DNA of 64,000 nucleotides. Source: Phoronis australis (Eukaryota > Phoronida > Phoronidae). The notes under the pieces are model-generated. The model made no database searches. It was not told where the DNA came from and worked only from the letters and a program-made list of their open reading frames with translations. Every line of letters begins with the position of its first letter. The first letter of the stretch is position 1. Below, piece after piece: positions 11,830-24,400 of this stretch. The DNA is taken from positions 949,961 to 1,013,960 of the forward strand of contig NMRA01000071.1 of NCBI GenBank assembly GCA_002633005.1, written 5' to 3'. The translations under genes were made by a program, and so were the position numbers.

Positions 11830-13275
11830 TTTCCCTTTTTACATATATTCTCAGAGTTTTTTCTTTGATAATGCCTGAGCAATCAAGGAAATGTTTTTTT
11901 TATGAATTGTTGCGTCAAACATACGTCACGACTTTGCAAGAAAAATGGTCAAAAAAGCAGGGTAGGATTTTTTATGCCGGTAATAACGTAAAACAAAGTT
12001 TAAATTGCTGTTTTTCACTTTCATTTGTTGCACATTAGTTAACAGATTTTTGCTATTCAACGCTAGCAACCTTCAACTTCTAATGACGGATTTAGTGTAG
12101 TCCGCAACATCTACTTTAAAATGGTCGGGAACAATGTTGCCACCGACAGAAAGCAGTCATTACCGATTCCTAGGAACCAGCATGAAACAATGAATCCTAC
12201 CCGACACCCATCTCTGTCGCCTTGTCTTCGAACAGCTGTGTATAAAAATCTAGGCCTTAATGTGATGGGGGTCCTTATCCCATCCATACGAAGCATTGGC
12301 AGAGCACCATTAGGACGCAGCGGTGGATCTTTCTTCAACGGGCCACGACCCTGTGACTACGCCTAATGACTTGAATTCTGAGATATTAAATGCTACTTAT
12401 AACTACTAGACACATTAATATATGTATCAAATTGAATTGCCAAGTTCTGAATTCATATTTCTTCCACTGTATCGCCACTGAAGTAGAAGGAGGGGGGGAG
12501 GGGTGGGGTCTGGTGACTTGAGTCACAATCGGCATAAATAAAATTTTAGTTCATGTCGTGAACACATCCACTAAAACAAGAAACTGTAGGAACACCGCAT
12601 TTATCCACCTTCACTCTTATCAGGCTTCTATTGTGAGTCAGCATGCGTGAATAATTGGCTGATAAGCCACCTCTGGAACTACTTTTGGCTGAATGGATGA
12701 CCAGGCCATAAAATGATAATATTAGCCAAGACCAGTTACTAATGCAACAAAGAATAATGTCGTAGTATCACCTAGCCTTGGTGGAAAGCTGTATACTGTA
12801 TTGGCTCTAATAAACGCTTAGAAAAAATCATTTCACGGGGAGGGGATTCTTATTGTAGCCTACGGCAGTTGAAAGCCGGTTTCCCAAACGGGTAAAATCG
12901 GAAGCTAGGATTCATAAAATTTACGCTTTGTGACGAATTTTTAGCCTATGACAGTCTTTCTACAAAATTGTGGTGCATTGCTATGAACTTCCGTTGTTAA
13001 ATTACGATAATTTTTCAAAAAATTGTGCTCATCACAGGGCGAAAACTTGCCGACTGATGCGTCGCCGCTGAATCGCCATCGTCAATAGGAAAACTTGTAC
13101 TCTTGAATAAAAATATAGTTTCGACTCAACAAATTACCTGAAATCTTCCTGATGTTTTACAATTTTTAAAGTTCATGTGGAGTCCAGATTAATTGCGATT
13201 AAGTCCAAATGTGCGCTACATCGTACTCCACAACAAGAGAAAAATCTCTGGATGAACACACATGTTGTTGTCACG
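11830..13275. other. Non-coding stretch, no gene seen
   Basis: The overlapping open frames at 12111-12366 on both strands have no recognisable features. A purine-rich tract (GGAGGGGGGGAGGGG) lies near 12490. Confidence 0.3.
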
Positions 13276-13279
13276 TGAC

Positions 13280-13500
13280 GTTTGTTTTGAAGGTCGTCTG
13301 TGTATGAGAGTGAGTGAGCGTGCGTGTGCGGGTCATCGACGATAGACTTTTTTGTTACAAAAGGCGGAGGATTATGCAAGAAAATGGCGTTTACTAGATT
13401 GTTTTTCACTTAAACGGCTGTAACGTGCAAGGTGAGTGCTGGTTAACTCACAGATTTTGTGTGCACAGGCCGACTGTCGTTAGCTCTGCCGTGGAGTATT
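13280..13500 (-). repeat. Dispersed repeat family R1, inverted partial copy
   Basis: The reverse complement matches 1260-1480. Shared words include CACTTAAACGGCTGTAACG and GTTACAAAAGGCGGAGGATT. More diverged than the 36.7 kb copy. Confidence 0.5.
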
Positions 13501-13504
13501 AATA

Positions 13505-14284
13505 GTCCAAGGCTCGATCTACATGTTGGGGACGAAATGAACTACCCGGGCTGTGTGAAATTTCTGGGTCTAACGGAGACACTGACGCAGTGGTCAGTCA
13601 GATCGCTGTATCAAGACTATAGTCAAAATCCAAATTCGTTTTATCGTGTCCCTGTCAATAATAACGGCATGTTAAAGCCTTCTTAATTTTCGTACTTCAG
13701 GAACATAACAATCACGTGTTTTGTACACATACGCGCACGCCGCAGATCACATCTCGGAAATTGCCGATTTGACGGATGACAATGAATGAACACAATGAAA
13801 TTAACAACGTCGTTTTACAGCTTGTAAGATTCATAATAAAAGTATTTTGAATATTGCAATGCATGTGTTCCAAAATCTAAATAACTTGGGTCCTATATTT
13901 TTGTATTAGTGCGCGCCGAATGAAAGTAATCGTGAGTGTTGCTGTGTTGCAAAATCTCTTATCCTGGGCCGATTTGAAAAATTCAAAGTTGTACTCATAT
14001 TTGTTTTCGCTCCTCTTTTCAAATATTACAGTAAAAACTACGTAAAACTCTCACCATAAAAAGTACAGTCTGCTAGCTAGATTGTAATCAGCTGATCATA
14101 TCCGCATGAGCGACATGCTATGAACATTCCCACTAAATAAAATTGGTTCTAACCCCGGTGGTTAAGGTAAACGGCGGGGTATGGAAAATTGAACTAGACC
14201 GTATTTATCCACCTTGGCTGAGTCGCGCTCGGCTCACGATCAAAGGGATGCCGCCAGGCTGCTCTAGTCATCGAGTCACGAGCG
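13505..14284. other. Non-coding stretch, no gene seen
   Basis: No supported gene or repeat. Confidence 0.3.
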
Positions 14285-14530
14285 AGGATAATTGTATGTA
14301 GGGCACAGTTAGCTACTGTCAATCTTCTTATGGGGATGTATTGTACATGTGCAGGTAGAAAGTGCCAGTCTGTTATGGGGGATTTATTGTACATAGACCA
14401 CTGATAGCCACTTTCAGTCTGTTATGGGGGGATTTATTGCACATAAGCCACAGGTGATCACTGCCAGTCTGTTATGTAGGATTCATTGTACATATAAATA
14501 GGCCACATGTAGCCAGTGTTAGTCTGTTGG
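14285..14530. repeat. Tandem repeat, about 60-65-base unit, about 4 copies
   Basis: The words CCAGTCTGTTATGGGGG and ATTTATTGTACATA recur four times with drift. Confidence 0.8.
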
Positions 14531-14644
14531 GTACACTCACTAGCAAAATAATTTTGCATTTCAGTTCCCTGGATGCTAGACTGCTCGATGGTTTAATTCC
14601 CGCTATTAAAATGGGGTTAATTCACCAATGAATTTTAATGCACA

Positions 14645-14995
14645 CAGTGGCATACTTTATATCCTGTAATCCTTGATGGCAAGTCTTTACACACTGACAT
14701 ACTGAAGTCATTGATGACAGGTCTTTACACACTATGGCATACCGTAGTTTTCGATCGCAGGTCTTGACAAACTATGACATACTGATGTCATTGATGACAG
14801 GTCATTACACACTGACATACATGTACTGAAGTCATTGATGACAGGTCATTACACACTGACATACATGTACTGTAGTCATTGATGACAGGTCATTACACAC
14901 TGACATACTGAAGTCTTTGATGACAGGTCTTTACACACTATGACATACCGTAGTTTTCGATCGCAGGTATTTACAAACTATGACATACTTTCTTT
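14645..14995. repeat. Tandem repeat, about 42-base unit, about 8 copies, two unit types
   Basis: Units carry TGATGACAGGTCATTACACA and CTGACATACTGAAGTCAT. A variant unit with CCGTAGTTTTCGATCGCAGG occurs twice, about 200 bases apart, giving a higher-order pattern. The array lies about 400 bases upstream of gene A. Confidence 0.85.
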
Positions 14996-15316
14996 AAGTC
15001 CAGTAGCTCTGTGAGAAGTTTTCAAATTCTTTCGGAAGTTTATAGAGTTGACGAGCGTTACATAGTTACATATCTTTAGTTTATGATGAGGAGCTGGATG
15101 AGAAAGATTTTGTGAATATTTGTTTACAGGACAAAACTTGGTACATTGCCCTAGTAATTTAGGTTACACTCCAATGCGTTTGATTTAGTATGTAAGTTAC
15201 TGAAAGGGGGAAAACCTGTGTAAATTCTTTAATCGTTATTTTTTCTGGTAAGTCAATTCTAATGCTTTCATTTTGCAGGCCCAAACTTAACTCACTGACC
15301 CGCATGACGTCTTCAT

Positions 15317-15323
15317 CATAAAA
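15317..15323 (+). promoter_or_regulatory. Candidate TATA-like box of semaphorin gene A
   Basis: CATAAAA lies 79 bases before the gene A start codon. Gene B has CATAAAG at a similar distance (84 bases) inside locally similar sequence. This shared position is the only evidence; no transcription start is visible directly. Confidence 0.25.
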
Positions 15324-15395
15324 CAACACCGTTAGCTGAGCTATACACGTCGCGTGACCTTGTAACTAGGTATTGGCGTCATCAAAGTTTTATTT

Positions 15396-15468
15396 ATGAT
15401 GAAACTAACTCTCCAGCGCGTCGTCTGGCGGATTCTGATCGAGGCAATTCTTTACCAACAGATGGCAG
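15396..15468 (+). CDS. Semaphorin A exon 1 (signal peptide)
   Basis: ATGATG opens a hydrophobic leader (MMKLTLQRVVWRILIEAIL) with no other frame support. It ends one base into a codon (phase 1), as the next exon needs. It aligns with gene B exon 1 (MKLHLQCASWWILVNTIL), and both end at a GCAAGT donor. The start could be the first or second ATG. Confidence 0.7.
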
Positions 15469-18400
15469 GCAAGTTTAATCTATGATCAACCTATTAATTA
15501 TCTGAAAAAATCGTATTGAACGAAGCACACATAGTCATTCTTCGTGAGCCTATGACATATTTAGTGGTTTGTGGAAACATAATGCCATCCAAGATACTTT
15601 GAACAAATATGCAACTCATTATATTTCGTCGGTGATAGTCGCATTTTATAAGGATAAAATATATATTACTCTAGATCTATTGAACGCAACTTTAGAGTCA
15701 AAAGTAGCTGTGCATTTAGCGATTGATCTTAAAATTATAGGTTTTATTAAAAATGTAGTTTTTGGAAGTAGAAAGCCTGTAAATTAGATTTTTTACTTTT
15801 AGCAAAGCTGCTAGTAGTTGGGCAACGGGAGATTTTTAAAGTAAATGTTAGCTAAACAATTTGATTCATCGATAACAAACCAATATTATCAAGAACATGA
15901 TCAGCTTTCATTTGATATACATGTTCAGAACGAACTCTTTATAAAACGTTTTTACATGGAAATCATAATTAGCCTAGTACATTTTTCATTTCTTCTCATG
16001 TAAAAGAGGACACTTAAAACAGCTTCCAAGTACGTTTTGACGAATAATGCAGCAAGCACTGTACCTTAAATTTTCATTTGAATAGAATCCACCATGCCTG
16101 AAATGTGACACTCCGAATTCTTTAAAATGTCCACACACGTACCACTCGATAACGTTTTTATAAAAATTTAATATCGATGTGCCTATATCAACTAGAGTTT
16201 TGTAACCAGCAGCGGACAGAGAGATATCGCGACACTCTGTTGGGAAGGTGAGAACACAAAGCGATTGGTGTACAAGTGCACGTACTGCGTTGTTCCTTAA
16301 AACAAGTGGTGAATGTAAGAGAGTGTCAAAATCGTAGTCAGTTTTGTAGTAAAATATTGTGTCACGTCATTTATTGCAAATTTGTTTAAAAACCCATGTG
16401 ACGACAGTAATTCACTCCCAGCTTTTCAAATGCATTTTAACTTAAGTCCGAACGGATATCGAGGCGACCGAGTGCGTGGCATTGTGTTTTACATGTATTT
16501 GTTGAGGAGTGTGGTGGTTGAGGAATTTTGAAACAAGGGATAATTCGATTGGATGCCACAGGCTTTCAAAAATCCAAATTTAAGCGCAAGAGTGTTTTCT
16601 AAAACACTTTTGCTCATACGGATGTTGTGAGATACGAACTCAAGAGATAGAATGGCGTCTGGTATCAAAGTTGCTGCAAGTGACGCTGGTATTAATCTTG
16701 TAAGTACGCTAGCATAGTGCCTTGTACTGTAAAAACGGCAAAACGAGACGAACATAGTAATATCACTGACAATTTTGCGCGTCACGAATATTTTTGTGCT
16801 ATATTTGTTTAGTTCTAAGAAATGATGTTCGAAATCAAAAAAAAAAAAAATCGGTGCGAGCAGCACCGAGACCGCACCGAAGTTCCACGACGACCGCTTA
16901 CGGCGTCGGGTCGCCGGGGCCGGTCTTCGCTAACCCCGTCAGTCCTTGATAACAGAAGATAGTGTATCCAAACGACAACAACAAGTTAGGTAAAAAACCA
17001 ACAAGTGGTGGTGATATTTTTTATCACGCAGAAAGGGTTTAAATTGTGGCCTGCAATTAATCAAACAAGCAATCTCTTTCCAAAGGCAGACTTGAAAACT
17101 TCGTCTGACTTTGCTTCAGTTTACCTTCGAATTTCTCGAAATTCAGCAACTGTGAAGTCAAACAAATCTGCTGGTCGAAAGAGAAATATAACACATACGC
17201 GTTGAATCAGTCGATAGCTTTACGGCCATGTGATATTGCTTTCCGTACTCCCCTCCCGCACTACTTCAGTGCCCTCTGACGTAGAAAGTTCAAAAGGTAA
17301 GTCAATATCGACTTTGCGGGGTTAACCGCTTCGCTTAACAAACTTTCCCAAAATAGTTTAAAGTAATACAATTGTAGCAGTATTAACAACTCCCGACATG
17401 CAATCAGTTCCCAAACGAAACATCTGGAAAAATGTTAATTACATGACATTTTTTCCACTTTACGATTGCTAAATATTATATCATCGGCAACTCAGCCGCC
17501 TTTCCTCGGTACTCACAATATCAACTATTGTTGTATTTGAACTTTTTAAGGAGATGTACTGTAACAAGATCAATGCGCAATTATTGTTGTTTTCATCTTT
17601 GTTATCTCTTTTCAAGTAATATATCGTTATACTTGAAACTGTTTGTTTTACTACTTGCCACCAGTAACGCACAAGACCATACATATAGGATGTGATCGCG
17701 TCGTGAACAGCCTGGGTTTTGTATTTAAATATCTCCCGAAAAAATGAAAGACACTTGGCAGTTTGAAGTGTTTGGGATAATTTCAAAACTTACCTCGATC
17801 GGCGTAAATGTGGCGTATCGACCGAGACTCTCGGTACGTTTTGTTTAGGTATCCAAAAACGCTTCGCGTCATCGACTGACGTTTTATTAATGCGAAGCTA
17901 TAAATCTAAGCGATTAATTTTCTTGGTTTTGCGAAGTCAACTACGCAAGATACCGTCAACACCAGATGTCGCAAAGAAATATCTTAATCTGGAGTATTAT
18001 CTCCAAGTTTGCCTGCCGCATATTGTAAGGTGAACTTAACGTCCGTTATGGAATGGAGCTGAATAGATTGGACATATATGAACCTTGTGAGTTAGTGGCA
18101 TAAATAAGTTTCTCCTTTCAAAAGCGAAATTTTTAAATGACCTCGGCCATCGTATTTGGAAACTTTTAAGATTGGCAACTTCACATACATGTAGGATTTA
18201 ACAATGTAGTTTCTATTTTGAATGTAGCTGGTGTTTATTTTAAAAATTGAATTTCAAAATCTTTTGCAGGCTCAACCTTTAAGAGGGCGTTCACGTTTGA
18301 ACCAGATACTACAAATCTTAGCTACTTCCGAGATTTGCTCATAGATGGAGATACTGTTGTGGTGGGAGCAAGGTAAGCATTTGCAAAACTTGACTGTTGC

Positions 18401-21400
18401 TAATAGTTGTGCCAACGCGCGTTAAAAAGACCCCTGTGACGAAGGATCTGCTAATTATTCCAGCACATGACTTTTAGAACATTGTGTACGACTTCTATTT
18501 TTTCCTCTCGATTTGTAAAAGAAATTTTACTTCCTTGATTCTAGGAATGCCATTTACCAATTGCATGTAGAAAATTTGAGAAAAAAAGCGGTAAGTCGAC
18601 TTGCAGCGCCTTGCGTTCTTTTACACTTCATTAATGTAGAAATAATATGAACATGTGAATTCTGATGACATGCCCATCTGTGTGTGTGCACATCCTGTGA
18701 TTTTAGTCGTGATGATAACACGCATATTTGAGTGGACATCCTGTGAATATATGGATAACACGCAAATTTGTGTGGACATCCTGTGAATATATGCGTGATG
18801 ATAACACACACATTTGTGTGGACATCCTGTGAACATATGCTTATTGAAGACACGGTGGTTCTCTGTTCCTGTTTGTGTTATGTATAAAGTACCAACTGTA
18901 GATTATTAAGTCCCATTAGTTGATATTCTCCAAAAATATCCATTCAGAAACCTCTACAAAATTGTAAGGTTTGCTAAACGGTGATTTCAGAAGTAAAACT
19001 GTGTTCTCCTGTTGTTTTTTTACATGTACTCGTCATTGAGAAGTTATTCAAAGTGTAAAACAATGTTTGGGTAATTAGTAAAGTTTGCAAGGAATTTTCT
19101 AATGTTTTTTATGCAGCGAGGGTTGCCGTGGAATACAAAGTTTAATTACATTGAAATATATTATTTCAAAATCTTTAAAATCTATGTTTAAGTGTATATT
19201 TTAATTAGTTTATTGGAAATGTCTAAAAAGTAACCTGCACATCATATGAATAAGAAAACTAACTTAGAGTATCCGAAGTGTTTGGCAGTCCTGTGATTCA
19301 ACATGGCCCTATTAAGAGCAATCCGCTATTCAATTCTACTCGTATGCTGAATTGGGCACTAAATTATTCATTTCAATGATTTCTGTTTGCTCCTTTAAGA
19401 ATTTTACGTGGACACCAGATTACTATAAAACCGAAGTATGCAAACTGAAGGGTGGTTCAACGAGTTCTTGCCAAAACCACATTCGCGTGTTGCTGAAAAA
19501 CAACGAGAACAGATTGATTGCATGTGGTACGAATGCGATGGAGCCGGAGTGTCGCACCCTTGAACTGGCAAGTATTCCACACCTCCCTCATCGTTACTTG
19601 CTCCTTAAATGCAAGCGTAAGTAAAAATCATCGTATTCGGTGGTGTTGAAACTGCATGTCGCCATGTTTAACTGACGATGTGACAATATTCTCAGCTCTT
19701 AGCCAAAGAGCCAAAACCATAAGCTCATCTGCCCTGTACTAAGGGTAAATTGACATTGTTGCGTCATGCCGTTGAAATATTTGAATGGTACAAGAATTTC
19801 CGCGTAGTATTTTCGAGTTTATCGTTTGACAACTCAAATAAATCTGACGATTTTTTGACGCGTATCTCGACTTGCCGATAGTGTTCACGTGGTTGTTGTG
19901 TTACCGTGGTTACTCATATATATTTTCTTGATTCAGAGAAGTTTTTCACAAGTGGGAGTTGCAACACAGGGTCTCGGGCTGTGTCCCATGACACCGGATC
20001 AGAATAGCACCGCAGTGTACGCCGGAAATAGTGTTTACTCCGGAATTAGCTTAACTTCCATTGACTCCCTCATTTATAAGCAAAGTGCTGACCTCAGGAC
20101 AGAACATTACAACTGGCATGCTTTAAACAGTAAGTTTTGCAGATTTTATGCATACATGTAACCATATAGCGCATTTTTAGTCTGTTAACTACACCACCTT
20201 TGGCCACACCGCGGGACATCTATATATACAAGTTTGAAAAGATTTCTATTCTACCCCAACCTGGATTCGAACCCAGGAACTTGTACTAACCGTGTAGACG
20301 CTTAAGTCTACCGAGTCACGGTTGGGGTAGGAATCTTTTGTGACTCACAGTATATTCAGAAGGTCACGTAATATGTCCACAGGTGGTGTACTGATCATAC
20401 TTAAAAGGGGACTGTACTAAAAATAATGCAGCAGTTAACCGGCTCTTACGTACAAATAAATCTCACATTTGCCGAATTGCACGCTAAACAAAAGCTCATT
20501 CATGTTTATTTTCAAAAGTCTGAAATCCTAACAGCTATCACTGATTGGCTGATATGTCAGTGATGTGGCTGGTGGGGCACGACTGCTCATCTTACATTGC
20601 TGTGGAATATTGTGAAGAGTTCGCACCGTATTTTATTAGTGTATCAGCCATTTTATTTTTTACTGCTTGTTACAGTGTTGTGAAATGTTCGCCATCCTTT
20701 TTTGTATGGCTCCTGGTTGTTCGAACTCTTCAAAAAAGGCATGTTCTAAGGGTATGGTCATCGCATACCGTCAGTTGCCCTAAACTTGAATCAAAGCTGT
20801 ACTCTATATACTAAATGCACAGGTTTACGCCGATGTGGGTAAAAATGCACGAATAAAATCTGACTTTAAATTAGTGTCATTAACACTACACTCCTTCTTG
20901 AGTAAACTAACTTATTTGTAATTACCGGTGTTGAGAAAGATAGCGTTCTGTCGTTAATCGGCTGCAGCTAAAATTGTGATGCGTTCTCTTGAGTCGGTTT
21001 TTGGCGATTGCGTCACCTGACCTTGGCCAGTTTTTTACCCCGATTCTTTTTTCAATTGTTCTTTGCTGCCGGTACAAGGTTGCGTATGAGTCACAACAAA
21101 TTATCGGAAATTGACTATGACGACGACTGGGTATCAGTTCGTGTTGACTTGGCTCAAACCTGTATCCCTGGTGACCAAAATTTCGTATTCCAACAATTGC
21201 AGAACACCACTGACTACACGTTAAAATAGGACACTTGATTTACCCCCAGCAAATTCGTCACGAGAAGCATTGGTCAAAGGCGATGATTTTTATTTGCTTC
21301 GTTAGAGAATATAGTTTTCTTTTAACTGTTCAATTATTTGTGAAAATAACCAACAACTCTTAGAAAACTATGATTTTTTTTCAGAATAAAATACAGTTCC

Positions 21401-24400
21401 CTTATAATAATTATTTGGGATGTTTCCACGCATGCTGAGAATTACATATCGATACATGTATGGTATGAGGACTTAAATATGCCAAACATTTGCTGTGTCT
21501 CTCAGTGGTTTTTCCATATTTTCTTCTTTTGCTTGTGTAATTATTTTTTCTGTGTCCCACATCAGCTGTATTTATATTCGAGTACGATTTCAAGCACACT
21601 GCCAAACCAAACTTGAAATTTGGAGCATAGATTCGGAATTTTTACTCAAAATCATACTCGAAGTGTAGATGAAATACTATTCGCTTCGGGTATACTCGAA
21701 AAGTGAAAACGTGCACGAAATTACGAGTACAGATTTTTTGAGCATGCCACTGAATACACCAAAGCTGGGTCTGTTCTTCAATTGAGTATGAAGTGTGAGT
21801 TTGAGTATGATTCGATTCTGAGTACGGATATTTGAGACCGGGCTCAGGTTTCTCTTAAATCACCTCTATAAAATCGGCTGTACATGTAAGTGTTGTGATT
21901 TGACGTGGACGTGTCTGTTGACATTTTAGAAGTGCATCTAGTTACTAGTTAATATTACACTGCTGTCGTTTGTCTGGCAATTATAATTTGTGAAGTTACC
22001 ATTCCCTCGGTTCAGACAAAATGAATTTTATATCACCAGTGGGTACATAATTAGCCTCATTTTGTCCCCGAATGTGATCAAAATCTAGTAATTGTCTTGG
22101 AAACCAATGGCAGTTCGTGATAGCTTGAAATCACGTTAAAAATCGGTTGGCTGCAAAGAAGCTGGTTTTACGACTAGATAACAGAAATAGTGACATACTT
22201 ATACATGCCATCAAATGGAGATACTGACTGGTATAGTGGTTATATGTTTGGAATTTCTAGAGCCCGATTTCATTACTTCTTTTGAGGACGGCGATAAAGT
22301 TTACTTTGTGTTCAGGGAGCTTGCTGTAGAGTACCGCAACTGTGGCAAGGTAAGAGACAAATGAGCCACGTGGAGACTCTACCTCAACTGTGGCAAGGTA
22401 AGAGACAAGTGAGACACATAGATGCGTAGTGCTAGGTAGTGGCGTGACTGAAGCATACAGTAATATTTCAAAGTAAATTCTACAATCTCTGCCCTAAGTC
22501 TGCCAAATGTACTCAAACATTATGCCAGTTTGGCTGCATTTTGCTTTGACATTTTAGTCAAAGTCTCAATAAGCTACAGGCGAATTATCCTTTCAACCAA
22601 GCCATCGGAGAAACATTGAAAACACGAACAAAAATGACATTCAATGATTTTTCCGAAGAGGACTGTAGAGTGCCATATGTTGTTTACTTTCGTGCTCTTA
22701 ATGACGCAGTTAACACTCAACTTGCGAATTGTTTGTTTTAAAAGCTTGGAGAAATATTTATTATTTTCAGCGTATTTACTCTAGAATAAGTCGCTTGTGT
22801 AAGACGGATACAGGAGGAACGTTCTACAACGAGAAAACCTTCATGTCGTTCTTCAAGGCCAGACTGACGTGTTACGTGCAGGGGGATTTTCCATTTTATT
22901 TTGATGAAGTCCGTGAGTAGAATTGTGAGGATTGTGGATTTGTTCAAGCGTGTTGCTAAGTCTTCATATTACTTCGCATACCGTGTCATCTACGTTGTCA
23001 AGGTTTTTTAATTTATCCACTTAGAGAATATACATCTGTGTACAAGAGTGAATGCAATTATATGTGCCTCTGTGTATTTAATTTTTCTTTGATTAGTTAA
23101 ACTTTGCATTATCTCCTATTTTGTCAAAAACAATAGTCGTGAGCATTTGGTTTGCAACAACTGAGACGAGTTTATTTAATTAGTAAGACAGTCTCAGTAA
23201 TGGCCTTGAACTTGATGTTCGGTTATCTTCTAAATAGAAACTGAACCTCCATTTTAATTGATCACCACTGATAGGAAGACTTAATGTTACAAACTTTAAA
23301 ACGCCGAGGAAAGTCGCCGTTAGGAATAAGATGAGATGGATTCATAACGGACAGCTGTTCACACGAAACCATTTTTGTAACTCTTAAATATGAACATTCC
23401 TATTCTCTGACAATTCCCCTGATTTTCCAACTAACTGGCACGTGCATACGTTGTGACCCCTGCTAGAAAGAACTCCCTTCAAACCTTATACCATGTGCTG
23501 AGAGGAGGTAACAACTTGCACATCTATAATTTAAGTCCCTACAAGAAGGAAATTCCTTCAAATCATGTGCAATGTGCTGGGAGGAGGTCACACCCAGCAC
23601 CTCCCTAAGTTATGTCCCTGCTAGAAAGAACTCCCTTCAAACGATTAAGAATGTGCGGAGTGGAGGTCACACCCAGCACCTCCATAAGTTATGTCCCTGC
23701 TAGAAAGAACTCCCTTCAAACCATGTATCATGTGAGTAGAGGAAGTTACACCTTAGCACCTCCATTATCGATGTCCATTCTATATGGAACCCCGTTCAAA
23801 CCATGTACAGGGTGCTGGCAGGAGGTCAGATACGGACCCTGCTTAACGATGTCCCTGCTAGAAGGAACTTCCTTCAAAACATGCTCAATGTGCTGGCCAC
23901 TGTTTGAAATCACTTCNAACCATTTTTGTAACTCTTAAATATGAACATTCCTATTCTCTGACAATTCCCCTGATTTTCCAACTAACTGGCACGTGCATAC
24001 GTTGTGACCCCTGCTAGAAAGAACTCCCTTCAAACCTTATACCATGTGCTGAGAGGAGGTAACAACTTGCACATCTATAATTTAAGTCCCTACAAGAAGG
24101 AAATTCCTTCAAATCATGTGCAATGTGCTGGGAGGAGGTCACACCCAGCACCTCCCTAAGTTATGTCCCTGCTAGAAAGAACTCCCTTCAAACGATTAAG
24201 AATGTGCGGAGTGGAGGTCACACCCAGCACCTCCATAAGTTATGTCCCTGCTAGAAAGAACTCCCTTCAAACAATTCAGAGTGTGCGTAGAGGAGGTCAC
24301 ACCCAGCACCTCCATAAGTTATGTCCTGCTGGAAAGAACTCCCTTCAAACGATTCCGAATGAGAGGAGGTCACACACAGCTCCTTCATCAGGTACATGTA

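Noticed and set aside
16489-16866. 125-codon minus-strand frame in intron 1 of gene A
   Set aside because: Starts in a T-run, no motif, and lies inside an intron defined by strong flanking exons.
20252-20329. Functional tRNA gene
   Set aside because: T-arm and end pairing are good, but D and anticodon arms cannot both form and the core is one long hairpin.
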